NCBI RefSeq assembly: GCF_018614585.1
Contig: NZ_JAGGOI010000014.1
Coordinates: 109,591 to 173,590, forward strand
Reading direction: 5' to 3'
Origin: Streptomyces sp. ISL-1
GTDB lineage: Bacteria > Actinomycetota > Actinomycetes > Streptomycetales > Streptomycetaceae
DNA: 64,000 nt
A model generated the notes under the pieces. That model was not told the origin of the DNA. It did no database searches and worked only from the letters and a program-made list of their open reading frames with translations. Positions 17,880-28,058 of the stretch are shown piece after piece (the stretch's first letter is position 1; the number at the start of each line of letters is the position of its first letter). The translations under genes were made by a program, and so were the position numbers.

Positions 17880-18728
17880 TCAGTGCTTGTAGAAGCCCTG
17901 CCCGCTCTTGCGACCGATGTCACCCGCGTCCACCATCCGGCGCATCAGCTCCGGCGGCGCGAACTTCTCGTCCTGGGACTCGGTGTAGATGTTGCTCGTG
18001 GCGTGCATCAGGATGTCGATGCCCGTCAGGTCGGCGGTGGCGAGCGGCCCCATGGCGTGGCCGAAGCCCAGCTTGCAGGCGATGTCGATGTCCTCGGCGG
18101 ACGCGACGCCCGATTCGTAGAGCTTGGCCGCCTCGACGACCAGTGCCGAGATGAGGCGGGTGGTGACAAAACCGGCGACGTCGCGGTTGACCACGATGCA
18201 GGTCTTGCCGACGGATTCGGCGAACTCCCGCGTGGTGGCGAGGGCTTCGTCGCTCGTCTTGTAGCCGCGTACCAGTTCGCACAGCTGCATCATCGGGACG
18301 GGCGAGAAGAAGTGCGCGCCGACGACGCGGTCCGGACGCTCCGTCACAGCCGCGATCTTGGTGATCGGGATGGCGGAGGTGTTGGAGGCGAGGACCGCGT
18401 CGTCCCGTACGAGCTTGTCGAGCGCACGGAAGATCTCGTGCTTGACCTCGAGCTTCTCGAAGACCGCCTCGACGACGATGTCCGCGTCGGCGGCGGCGCC
18501 GAGGTCGGTGGTGGTGGTGATGCGCGCCAATGCCGCTTCGGCGTCGGCCGCTTCGAGCTTGCCCTTGGAGACGAACCTGTCGTACGAGGCCTTGATGCCG
18601 TCCGTGCCACGGGTCAGGGCCGCGTCGGTGACATCGCGCAGCACGACTTCCCAGCCCGCCTGGGCCGAGACCTGCGCGATACCGGACCCCATGAGTCCGG
18701 CCCCGATGACGGCGAGCTTCCTGGCCAC
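17880..18728 (-). CDS. 3-hydroxybutyryl-CoA dehydrogenase
   Basis: NAD(P)-dependent cytosolic enzyme reducing acetoacetyl-CoA to 3-hydroxybutyryl-CoA, or the reverse. 282 residues from GTG 18728. The Rossmann motif GAGLMGSG is at 9-16; the catalytic His139 lies in GAHFFSPVPMMQLCE, where most homologues have HFFNP; Asn and Glu of the active site follow. In streptomycetes this enzyme can feed crotonyl-CoA to the ethylmalonyl-CoA route, linking it to the thiolase at 752-1960 and to the methylmalonyl-CoA genes (inference). A start upstream of the GTG would add non-conserved residues. Confidence 0.93.
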   Translation of the reverse strand: MARKLAVIGAGLMGSGIAQVSAQAGWEVVLRDVTDAALTRGTDGIKASYDRFVSKGKLEAADAEAALARITTTTDLGAAADADIVVEAVFEKLEVKHEIFRALDKLVRDDAVLASNTSAIPITKIAAVTERPDRVVGAHFFSPVPMMQLCELVRGYKTSDEALATTREFAESVGKTCIVVNRDVAGFVTTRLISALVVEAAKLYESGVASAEDIDIACKLGFGHAMGPLATADLTGIDILMHATSNIYTESQDEKFAPPELMRRMVDAGDIGRKSGQGFYKH

Positions 18729-19089
18729 TGCGGCACCCCTTAACACGCGTTTACATTTCGGCTCTCCGGCGGAGGTTAGCGCCCGTGGGCGGCCATGTGG
18801 CGGTGAAGAGATGCGCGTCACGTCTCAGATGACGGACATCACACCGGTGCGGCCAATCGGGCGTCACATACCGCGTACTTGAGGTCAGATACGGCTGTTT
18901 GGGATACGAGAGTGACCCCCGCCACCGCGATCCCCCCGGGCCGGACCCGCCGTGGGCCGTCCATGAGGGGGCCCTCACGCGGGGACAGCGATGGTCTACG
19001 GCGTGCTGCCGGCCGCCGCGCCGGGCTTGGTGCCCGTGACGGCCGACACACGAGTCGTCCGCGGGCCGGCACCTAACTAGGCTGGTCGC
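18729..19089. promoter_or_regulatory. Divergent promoter region of hbd-like gene and cobO
   Basis: 361 bases without a gene. TAGGCT at 19078-19083 ends six bases before the cobO ATG, pointing to a leaderless cobO mRNA. I looked for a B12-box and riboswitch core near cobO and did not see one. The remainder is GC-rich with no clear operator. Confidence 0.5.
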
Positions 19090-19662
19090 ATGGTCAATCT
19101 GACGCGCATCTACACCCGCACCGGCGACCGGGGCACGACGGCGCTCGGCGACATGAGCCGCACCGCCAAGACCGATCTGCGGATCGCCGCGTACGCCGAC
19201 GCCAACGAGGCCAATGCCGTCATCGGCACGGCCATCGCCCTCGGGCAGCTTTCGCAGGAGGTCGTGAAGGTCCTCGTCCGCGTCCAGAACGACCTGTTCG
19301 ACGTGGGCGCGGACCTCGCCACCCCGGTCGTCGAGAACCCGGAGTATCCACCGCTGCGGGTCGAGCAGTTCTACATCGACAAGCTGGAGGCGGACTGTGA
19401 CCGCTTCAACGAGGAGCTGGAGAAGCTCCGCAGCTTCATCCTGCCCGGCGGTACGCCGGGGGCGGCGCTGCTGCATCAGGCATGCACGGTCGTACGGCGC
19501 GCGGAGCGCTCGACCTGGGTGGCGCTGGAAGCGCACGGGGAGATCATGAACCCGCTGACCGCGACGTATCTCAACCGGCTCTCCGACCTCCTGTTCATCC
19601 TGGCCCGTACGGCCAACAAGGAGGTCGGAGACGTGCTCTGGGTGCCGGGCGGCGAGCGCTAA
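19090..19662 (+). CDS. cobO: Cob(I)alamin adenosyltransferase, PduO type
   Basis: Transfers the adenosyl group of ATP to cob(I)alamin, giving the coenzyme needed by methylmalonyl-CoA mutase, whose helper MeaB is at 1-741. 190 residues, a five-helix bundle trimer. The N-terminal ATP-binding motif IYTRTGDRGTTALGD (about 7-21), the RAERSTWVAL motif and the C-terminal NRLSDLLFILAR motif are all family hallmarks. The stop overlaps the convergent membrane protein gene by four bases. Start supported by a -10 box six bases upstream rather than a ribosome site. The gene symbol is the general functional name; pduO would be equally valid. Confidence 0.94.
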   Translation: MVNLTRIYTRTGDRGTTALGDMSRTAKTDLRIAAYADANEANAVIGTAIALGQLSQEVVKVLVRVQNDLFDVGADLATPVVENPEYPPLRVEQFYIDKLEADCDRFNEELEKLRSFILPGGTPGAALLHQACTVVRRAERSTWVALEAHGEIMNPLTATYLNRLSDLLFILARTANKEVGDVLWVPGGER

Positions 19663-20261
19663 CGCTCAATGCGTACGGGCTCGCGCTCCGGCTTCGGGGC
19701 CTGCTTCGGGGCCTGCTTCGGGGCCTGCTTCGGGGCCTGCTTCGGGAAGAGCGTGCAGCTCCCCGCGATGATCACGTTGATGCCGATGGCGAAGAGCATC
19801 TTCTGCTGCCACATGCGCAGCGAACCGATGTCGCCGTCGCCGCCGACGTACCAGATCGCGGCCTGCAGCAGGCCCATGGCGACCACCGCGGCGGTGGTCC
19901 AGCGGACGGCTGTCTTCCACTCGTGGATCATGCGGGCCGTGCCGTACTTCGGCGGCTTGACGGGCGGCGGGCCGCCCGCGAAGCGGTGCGCGAACTTCGC
20001 GTCGACCCACTTGATCGTGTGGTGTCCCAGGCCCACGGTGAAGCCGATGTAGACGGCAGCGAGACCGTGCTTCCAGTCCGGCTCGGCGCCGTTCTTGAGG
20101 TCGATCGCCGTCACGGCCAGCAGGATGACCTCCAGCAGCGGCTCACAGAGCAGGACCGCCGCCCCCAGACGCGGCATCTTCGCCAGGTAGCGCAGGGCCA
20201 GGCCGCCGGACAGCAGCACCCAGAAGCCGACCTCGCAGATCACGATGAGCGTGACGATCAC
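19659..20261 (-). CDS. Conserved membrane protein with QAPK repeats
   Basis: 200 residues with about five membrane spans: VIVTLIVICEVGFWVLLSG at the start, two in residues 30-75, then two near 115-175. Start GTG at 20261 with AAGGAAGGGAGA upstream. The frame remains open for 360 further codons upstream but that part is antisense to the histidine kinase. The C-terminus carries four QAPK units encoded by the 12-bp repeat at 19691-19746. No function recognised. Its stop shares bases with the cobO stop on the other strand. Confidence 0.8.
   Translation of the reverse strand: MIVTLIVICEVGFWVLLSGGLALRYLAKMPRLGAAVLLCEPLLEVILLAVTAIDLKNGAEPDWKHGLAAVYIGFTVGLGHHTIKWVDAKFAHRFAGGPPPVKPPKYGTARMIHEWKTAVRWTTAAVVAMGLLQAAIWYVGGDGDIGSLRMWQQKMLFAIGINVIIAGSCTLFPKQAPKQAPKQAPKQAPKPEREPVRIER
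19691..19746. repeat. 12-bp tandem repeat, four full copies
   Basis: GCTTCGGGGCCT is repeated exactly at 19691, 19703, 19715 and 19727, followed by a partial copy to 19746. It encodes QAPK units on the minus strand and can change copy number in frame. Confidence 0.95.
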
Positions 20262-20423
20262 GGCACTCTCCCTTCCTTGTGGACTCCAGCCTCCCGTCCG
20301 CAATGGCGCCGATCGTCGTCGCCGATGACGAAGTGACGCTGCATCCTTCGATGTAGCCGGGTGGGGCGGGCCTTCACCCGGGATGCCGAGGCCCGCGCGC
20401 CGAACGCCGTGTTTGATGGGTCT

Positions 20424-21617
20424 GTGACCGCTCTCCCCCGCCCGCACCGCGACGACGTACTCATCGCCGTGGCCGGACTTCTCGGCGGCCTGCTGCTGTG
20501 GTCGCTGGGTCTGGACACCCGTAGCGGCCACGGCCTCGAACCGCGTTCGCTCGCGCTGGTGCCGCTGGCCGTGATGAGCGGGGCCGAACTGCTGCGCCGG
20601 ACCAGGCCCAACACCGCGCTGGCGATCGGCTGTGTGTCGATGCTGGCCGACCAGTTCACCTACGGGAGTGTCGCCACCTTCGCGATGTTCACGGATGTGG
20701 TCTACGCGGCCGTTCTGTACGGCAAACCCGCGGCCGTACGCCGTATCCCCGCCGTGTCCGTGGTGGCCACCGCCGCCGTCACGGTCACCGCGCTCGTCGT
20801 CTTCCAGGACGCGCAGGCCATTTTGGTCGGCCTCCTCTTCGCTGTGCTGACGGTGGCCCCTGCCTGGACCGGCGTGAGCGTACGCACCCATCGCGACGCC
20901 GCCGAAGCCGCCCAGCTGCGCGCCGAGCAGACGGCCCTGCTCGCCGAGATGGACCGCACCCAGGCGGTGACCGCCGAGCGCGCCCGGATGGCCCGAGAGC
21001 TGCACGACCTGGTCGCGGGCCATCTCTCGGCGATCGCGATCCACTCCACGGCCGCGCTCTCCCTCGACGACCCGAGGACCTCCCGCGAGGCGCTCGGCGT
21101 GATCCGTGAGAACAGCGTCGAGGGGCTCGCCGAGATGCGCGGGCTGATCGGGCTGCTGCGGGACAGCGGCGACGAGGAGCCCGCGCCCGCGCCGACGCTC
21201 GCCGGTGTCGACGCGCTCCTCGACCAGTCGCGGACGAACGGCGCCGCCAGCGGGCTGGAGTTCACGCTCGAAGACACTCGCGAGGAGGGCCTGGAACCGC
21301 CCACGCCGGTCGAGCTCGCGGCGTACCGCATCCTCCAGGAGTCGCTGACCAACGCCCTCAAGCACGCGTCGCCGGGCCGGGTCGCGGTCACCGTGGCGCA
21401 GGACGAGCGGACACTGACGGTAGGGGTCACCAGCCCGTACGGCGACCGGCCCGGGCCGCGCGCCCCCGGCTCGGGGGCCGGTCTGGTCGGCATGCGCGAG
21501 CGGGTGGCACTGCTGGACGGGCAGTTCGCGGCGGGGCCGGTGACCACCGGCGACGGCGGCAAGGTCTGGCAGGTTCGGGCGCGGCTGCCCGTCGAGGAAG
21601 GGAGCGGGAAGGCATGA
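20424..21617 (+). CDS. Two-component sensor histidine kinase (NarL-partner class)
   Basis: Membrane sensor kinase of the HisKA_3 class. 397 residues from GTG 20424. About four to five membrane spans lie within residues 10-150, with almost no extracytoplasmic domain, so it may sense something in the membrane. The phosphoacceptor is His194 in RARMARELHDLVAGHLS; the ATPase domain follows with the N box ESLTNALKHA and G box GSGAGLVGMRERVALL. Its stop overlaps the regulator start by four bases. A GTG at 20361 would extend the protein by 21 residues; the GGG before 20424 and the usual kinase N-terminus favour the shorter form. Confidence 0.9.
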   Translation: MTALPRPHRDDVLIAVAGLLGGLLLWSLGLDTRSGHGLEPRSLALVPLAVMSGAELLRRTRPNTALAIGCVSMLADQFTYGSVATFAMFTDVVYAAVLYGKPAAVRRIPAVSVVATAAVTVTALVVFQDAQAILVGLLFAVLTVAPAWTGVSVRTHRDAAEAAQLRAEQTALLAEMDRTQAVTAERARMARELHDLVAGHLSAIAIHSTAALSLDDPRTSREALGVIRENSVEGLAEMRGLIGLLRDSGDEEPAPAPTLAGVDALLDQSRTNGAASGLEFTLEDTREEGLEPPTPVELAAYRILQESLTNALKHASPGRVAVTVAQDERTLTVGVTSPYGDRPGPRAPGSGAGLVGMRERVALLDGQFAAGPVTTGDGGKVWQVRARLPVEEGSGKA

Positions 21618-22264
21618 CGATCCGGGTACTGGTCGCGGAGGACCAGAGCGCCGTACGCGCCGGTCTGGTCCTCATTCTGGGCAGCGCGCCGGACATCGAA
21701 GTGGCCGGCGAGGCGGCGGACGGCGAGGAAGCCGTGCGGCTGGCCCGCGAACTGCGCCCGGACCTGGTGCTGATGGATGTTCAGATGCCGCGGCTCGACG
21801 GGGTGTCGGCGACCCGGCAGGTCGTCGCGGAAAATCTCGCCGACGTACTCGTACTGACCACGTTCGATCTGGACGAGTATGTCTTCGGGGCGCTGCGGGC
21901 GGGCGCTGCGGGCTTTCTGCTGAAGAACACCGACGCCAGGGATCTGCTGGAGGCGGTGCGCACGGTGGCGCGCGGCGAGGGGCTGATCGCGCCCGCTGTG
22001 ACCCGCCGGCTGATCGCGGAGTTCGCTACGCCGACTCCCCGACGGTCCCCGGACGCGCCCGACCCCGCGATCCTCGATGTGCTGACCCGGCGCGAGCGCG
22101 AGGTGCTCTCGTGCCTCGGCAAGGGCATGTCGAACGCCGAGATCGCGGGATGCCTCGACATGGCGGAGGCGACGGTGAAGACCCATGTGAGCCGACTGCT
22201 GGGCAAGCTGGAGTTGCGCAGCCGGGTCCAAGCGGCGGTTCTGGCCCAGGAGTTGGGCATCTAG
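21614..22264 (+). CDS. NarL/LuxR-family response regulator
   Basis: 216 residues. Receiver domain with the phosphoacceptor Asp55 in LVLMDVQMPRLDG, and a C-terminal LuxR helix-turn-helix (LTRREREVLSCLGKGMSNAE and following VKTHVSRLLGKL). Translationally coupled to the kinase. The chitinase gene starts 158 bases downstream on the same strand, and in several streptomycetes chitinase genes are controlled by an adjacent two-component pair (chiR/chiS type), so a role in chiC control is possible, though not shown here. Confidence 0.93.
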   Translation: MTIRVLVAEDQSAVRAGLVLILGSAPDIEVAGEAADGEEAVRLARELRPDLVLMDVQMPRLDGVSATRQVVAENLADVLVLTTFDLDEYVFGALRAGAAGFLLKNTDARDLLEAVRTVARGEGLIAPAVTRRLIAEFATPTPRRSPDAPDPAILDVLTRREREVLSCLGKGMSNAEIAGCLDMAEATVKTHVSRLLGKLELRSRVQAAVLAQELGI

Positions 22265-22292
22265 CCCATTCGCCGCTCTCACCCCTCACCGC

Positions 22293-22325
22293 TGGTCTGG
22301 ACCTATTGACGATTGGTCCAGACCT
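22293..22325 (+). promoter_or_regulatory. Chitinase promoter direct repeats
   Basis: TGGTCTGGACCT at 22293-22304 and TGGTCCAGACCT at 22314-22325 start 21 bases apart, two helical turns, as in other Streptomyces chitinase promoters. Each unit also resembles the GlcNAc-responsive DasR site core. Confidence 0.88.
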
Positions 22326-22422
22326 TCCTACTCTCACCGCAAACACACGCTGCGGTGAGCCACGCAGGGTGCGCAGTACACGGACCACCCCCGATCGTCC
22401 GGACCTCCTCGAGGAGCAACCC

Positions 22423-24288
22423 GTGAACACGCAACCCCCACTGCACAGTCCCAGATTCAGATTCAGATTCAGATCCAGAGCCGTCGCGGGACTGACCGCG
22501 CTGCTGCTGCCCCTGGCCGCCATGGTCTCTCTCGCCTCCCCCGCCGAAGCCGCTCCCTCGGCGACCGCCACCTACACCAAGGTCTCCGACTGGGGCACCG
22601 GCTTCGAAGGCAAGTGGACGGTCAAGAACACCGGCACCACATCGCTCACCTCCTGGACCGTCGAGTGGGACTTCCCCTCGGGCACCGCGGTCACCTCCGC
22701 CTGGGACGCGGACGTCACCAGCTCCGGCACCCACTGGACCGCCAGGAACAAGTCGTACAACGGCACACTGGCCGCGGGCGCGTCCGTCTCCTTCGGCTTC
22801 AACGGCACCGGCTCCGGCTCGCCCTCCGGCTGCAAGCTCAACGGCGCCTCCTGTGACGGCGGCAGCGTGCCCGGCGACAACCCGCCCTCCGCCCCCGGCA
22901 CCCCGAGCGCGTCCGACATCACCAACACCTCGGTGAAGCTGACCTGGACCGCCGCCACCGACGACAACGGCATCAAGAACTACGACGTACTGCGTGACGG
23001 CGCCAAGATCGCGACGGTGACCGGCACGACGTACACGAACACCGGGCTGACCGCCGGCACCGACTACTCGTACACCGTCCAGGCCCGTGACACCGCCGAC
23101 CAGACCGGCCCGGTCAGCGGCGCACGCGCGGTTCGCACCACCGGCGGTGGCGGCGACCCGGGCCCCGGGCCCGGCTCCACGGTCAAGCTCGGCTACTTCA
23201 CCGAGTGGGGCGTCTACGGGCGCAACTACCACGTGAAGAACCTGGACACCTCCGGCTCCGCGTCGAAGATCACCCACATCAACTACGCCTTCGGCAATGT
23301 GACCGGCGGCCGCTGCGCCATCGGTGACGCCTACGCCGACTACGACAAGGCGTACACCGCCGACCAGTCAGTCGACGGCGTCGCCGACACCTGGGACCAG
23401 CCGCTGCGCGGCAACTTCAACCAGCTGCGCAAGCTCAAGGCGAAGTACCCGCACATCAAGGTGCTCTGGTCGTTCGGCGGCTGGACCTGGTCCGGCGGCT
23501 TCGGCCAGGCCGCGGCGAATCCAGCGGCCTTCGCGCAGTCCTGCTACGACCTGGTGGAGGACCCGCGCTGGGCGGACGTATTCGACGGCATCGACCTGGA
23601 CTGGGAGTACCCGAACGCCTGCGGCCTGTCCTGCGACACCAGCGGGCCTGCCGCGTTCAAGAACATGATGCAGGCGATGCGCGCCAAGTTCGGGACGGGC
23701 AACCTGGTCACCGCGGCCGTCACGGCCGATGCCTCGGCCGGCGGCAAGATCGACGCCGCCGACTACGGCGGCGCGGCCCAGTACCTCAACTGGTACAACG
23801 TGATGACGTACGACTTCTTCGGCGCCTGGGCCGCACAGGGCCCGACCGCCCCGCACTCCCCGCTCACCTCGTACCCCGGCATCCCGCAGGCGGGCTTCAA
23901 CTCCGCCGAGGCGATAGCCAAGTTCAAGGCGAAGGGCGTGCCGTCGGCCAAACTGCTGCTCGGCATCGGCTTCTACGGGCGCGGCTGGACCGGGGTGACC
24001 CAGAGCGCTCCGGGCGGCAGCGCGACGGGAGCGGCCCCCGGCACGTACGAGCAGGGCATCGAGGACTACAAGGTGCTCAAGAACAGCTGCCCGGCGAACG
24101 GCACGGTCGCCGGCACGGCCTACGCGCACTGCGGCACCAACTGGTGGAGCTACGACACCCCGGCCACCGTCGGCTCGAAGATGAGCTGGGCGAAGGGGCA
24201 GGGCCTGGGAGGCGCGTTCTTCTGGGAATTCAGCGGTGACACGGCGAACGGAGAGCTGGTCAGCGCGATCAACAGCGGCCTGAACTAG
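22423..24288 (+). CDS. chiC: Secreted family 18 chitinase (CBM2-FnIII-GH18)
   Basis: Exo-enzyme that degrades chitin. 621 residues from GTG 22423 (GAGGAG upstream). Signal peptide about 1-43 ending SPAEA/A, with an unusual RFRFRFRSR basic region; carbohydrate-binding module of family 2 about 45-145 with the ATYTKVSDWGTGF start and Cys137/Cys144; fibronectin III domain about 155-240; Gly/Pro linker; GH18 barrel from about 253 with catalytic Glu395 in DGIDLDWEYP. The same order is seen in S. lividans ChiC. The promoter holds two chitinase-type direct repeats and a perfect terminator follows. Confidence 0.95.
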   Translation: MNTQPPLHSPRFRFRFRSRAVAGLTALLLPLAAMVSLASPAEAAPSATATYTKVSDWGTGFEGKWTVKNTGTTSLTSWTVEWDFPSGTAVTSAWDADVTSSGTHWTARNKSYNGTLAAGASVSFGFNGTGSGSPSGCKLNGASCDGGSVPGDNPPSAPGTPSASDITNTSVKLTWTAATDDNGIKNYDVLRDGAKIATVTGTTYTNTGLTAGTDYSYTVQARDTADQTGPVSGARAVRTTGGGGDPGPGPGSTVKLGYFTEWGVYGRNYHVKNLDTSGSASKITHINYAFGNVTGGRCAIGDAYADYDKAYTADQSVDGVADTWDQPLRGNFNQLRKLKAKYPHIKVLWSFGGWTWSGGFGQAAANPAAFAQSCYDLVEDPRWADVFDGIDLDWEYPNACGLSCDTSGPAAFKNMMQAMRAKFGTGNLVTAAVTADASAGGKIDAADYGGAAQYLNWYNVMTYDFFGAWAAQGPTAPHSPLTSYPGIPQAGFNSAEAIAKFKAKGVPSAKLLLGIGFYGRGWTGVTQSAPGGSATGAAPGTYEQGIEDYKVLKNSCPANGTVAGTAYAHCGTNWWSYDTPATVGSKMSWAKGQGLGGAFFWEFSGDTANGELVSAINSGLN

Positions 24289-24302
24289 CACGGCTCACAA
24301 CG

Positions 24303-24330
24303 AAGCCCGGGAGAGCGGTCTCCCGGGCTT
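24303..24330 (+). terminator. Intrinsic terminator of the chitinase gene
   Basis: A perfect 12-bp stem, AAGCCCGGGAGA with TCTCCCGGGCTT, loop GCGG, followed by TT. Confidence 0.9.
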
Positions 24331-24374
24331 TGTGATGTCTCTGGGCCGCAGGCCCGTCCACCGGCCAACGAGCA

Positions 24375-24590
24375 GCCCTATTCAGGCGACGTTAACCCTC
24401 CCCCAGACTTCGTCCGGGGGGACCCCCAACCAACTGCAGCCCTAATTAGGCGACATTGACTCTCCCCCAGACTTCGTCCGGGGGGACCCCCAACCAACGA
24501 GAGGCCCTATTTAGGCGACATTGACTCTCCCCCAGACTTCGTCCGGGGGGACCCCCAACCAACGAGAGGCCCTATTTAGGCGACATTGAC
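24375..24590. repeat. 65-bp tandem repeat carrying the 3' end of the DUF2550 gene
   Basis: Four units begin at 24375, 24439, 24504 and 24569 with GCCCTATT-type sequence (second copy GCCCTAAT); the last is truncated where it merges with the gene. Each holds the complement of a Val-Asn-Val-Ala-stop end and, in the first three, a hairpin CTCCCCCAGACTTCGTCC-GGGGGGACCCCC. Unit one differs from the rest in the Val-Asn codons and uses TGA rather than TAA. Confidence 0.95.
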
Positions 24591-25031
24591 TCGTTGGCCG
24601 GGCGGTGCCGCCTCGAGCCAGGCGAGGAAACCGGTCAGCGCGTCCTCGCTCATCGCAAGCTCCAGCCGCGTCCCCCGGTGCAGACAGCCCAGCACCACCG
24701 CGTCGGACAGCAGCGCCAGCTCCTCCTCGCCCTCGGGAGTGCGGCGCGAGATGACCTCGATCGCCGAGCGCTCCAGGACACGCCGCGGGCGGGGGGCGTA
24801 CGAGAAGACCCGGAACCACATGATCCGGTCACCGCTGTAGCGGGCGACGCCGTACACCCAGCCCTTGCCGGAGAGGTCGGTCTCCTCCGGGACGTTCCAG
24901 CGCATACTGCAGTCGAAGGTGCCGCCCGAGCGCTGGATCAGCCGCCGTCGCAGTCCGAAGACGAACAGTCCGACCGCAACCAGGGTGACCAGAACCAGGC
25001 CGCTCACAAGCAGAGCGAGGAACATCTCCAC
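24576..25031 (-). CDS. DUF2550 membrane protein
   Basis: 151 residues: one N-terminal membrane span (MFLALLVSGLVLVTLVAVGL), a basic region, then a soluble domain with FDCSMRWNVP and WVYGVARYSGDRIMWFRVFS. This family follows atpC in most Actinobacteria, including mycobacteria, and the order is kept here. Its function is unknown; the position suggests a link with the ATP synthase or the envelope but nothing in the sequence shows it. The last residues VNVA and the stop codon lie inside the fourth unit of the tandem repeat, so the natural C-terminus may have been remodelled by that repeat. Confidence 0.85.
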   Translation of the reverse strand: MEMFLALLVSGLVLVTLVAVGLFVFGLRRRLIQRSGGTFDCSMRWNVPEETDLSGKGWVYGVARYSGDRIMWFRVFSYAPRPRRVLERSAIEVISRRTPEGEEELALLSDAVVLGCLHRGTRLELAMSEDALTGFLAWLEAAPPGQRVNVA

Positions 25032-25093
25032 CGACCTCCTCGCATCGTTCGTCCTAGTCCCACACGCAATCCCACGTGCACCTGCTGCATTGC

Positions 25094-25141
25094 CTCAGCC
25101 GCGGCACGGTCTGGAGAAATCCAGCCCGAGCCGCGGCTGAG
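25094..25141 (-). terminator. Terminator-like nested hairpin after atpC
   Basis: CTCAGCCGCGGC pairs with GCCGCGGCTGAG over 12 bp; inside the loop CTGG and CCAG pair again. It lies between atpC and the DUF2550 gene and should end or attenuate the atp transcript. Confidence 0.75.
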
Positions 25142-25192
25142 TCTGTCCGGGGAGCGGGCCCCAGACCCCCGAAGGGACTGTCGGCGGGGTAC

Positions 25193-25567
25193 TCAGCGCA
25201 CCGCCACCGCACGCAGCCGGACATCGGCGCGCCGCTCTGCGGCGGCGTCCTCGTCCGACTTGGCCCGCTCCAGCGCACGCTCCGCGCGCTGGGCGTCGAT
25301 TTCGTCTGCCAGCTCGGCGATCTCAGCCAGCAGGGACAGCTTGTTGTCGGCGAACGAGATGAAACCGCCGTGCACCGCGGCGACGACGGTCCCGCCCTCG
25401 CTCGTACGGATGGTCACAGGGCCCGATTCCAGCACACCGAGCAGCGGCTGGTGACCGGGCATGACGCCGATGTCGCCGGACGTGGTGCGCGCGACGACCA
25501 GGGTGGCCTCGCCGGACCAGACACTACGGTCCGCGGCGACCAGCTCGACATGCAGCTCAGCAGCCAA
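25193..25567 (-). CDS. atpC: ATP synthase F1 epsilon subunit
   Basis: 124-residue central-stalk subunit of F1 that couples rotation and restrains ATP hydrolysis. N-terminal beta sandwich with VMPGHQPLLGVLESGPV, then a short two-helix C-terminal domain (LAEIAELADEIDAQRAERAL). Last gene of the atp operon, 111 bases behind atpD; the gap holds two hairpins. Confidence 0.95.
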   Translation of the reverse strand: MAAELHVELVAADRSVWSGEATLVVARTTSGDIGVMPGHQPLLGVLESGPVTIRTSEGGTVVAAVHGGFISFADNKLSLLAEIAELADEIDAQRAERALERAKSDEDAAAERRADVRLRAVAVR

Positions 25568-25586
25568 GGGTGGCTCCTCGGGTCAC

Positions 25587-25663
25587 CACCCGGCACAGCT
25601 GCCGGGTGTTGGGTCAATTCTAGTAGGCGTACGAAGGGGGGCAGGACGCACCCCGCCCCCCTT
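25587..25663 (-). promoter_or_regulatory. Two hairpins between atpD and atpC
   Basis: CACCCGGCA with TGCCGGGTG (25587-25608, 9 bp) and AAGGGGGG with CCCCCCTT (25634-25663, 8 bp) lie in the atpD-atpC gap. They may be attenuators, mRNA stabilisers or processing signals. Confidence 0.5.
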
Positions 25664-25678
25664 CACGAGTCAGCGGAC

Positions 25679-28038
<2,360 letters not shown>

Positions 28039-28058
28039 GAGTCAGGTCCCTTCCGTCG

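Noticed and set aside
18729..19089. A cobalamin riboswitch upstream of cobO
   Set aside because: No B12 box or conserved core was found, and the -10 box next to the ATG argues for a leaderless mRNA with no leader.
20262..21365. Long upstream extension of the membrane protein gene at 19659-20261
   Set aside because: The extension is antisense to the histidine kinase and the strong ribosome site and membrane-span start at 20261 mark the real beginning.
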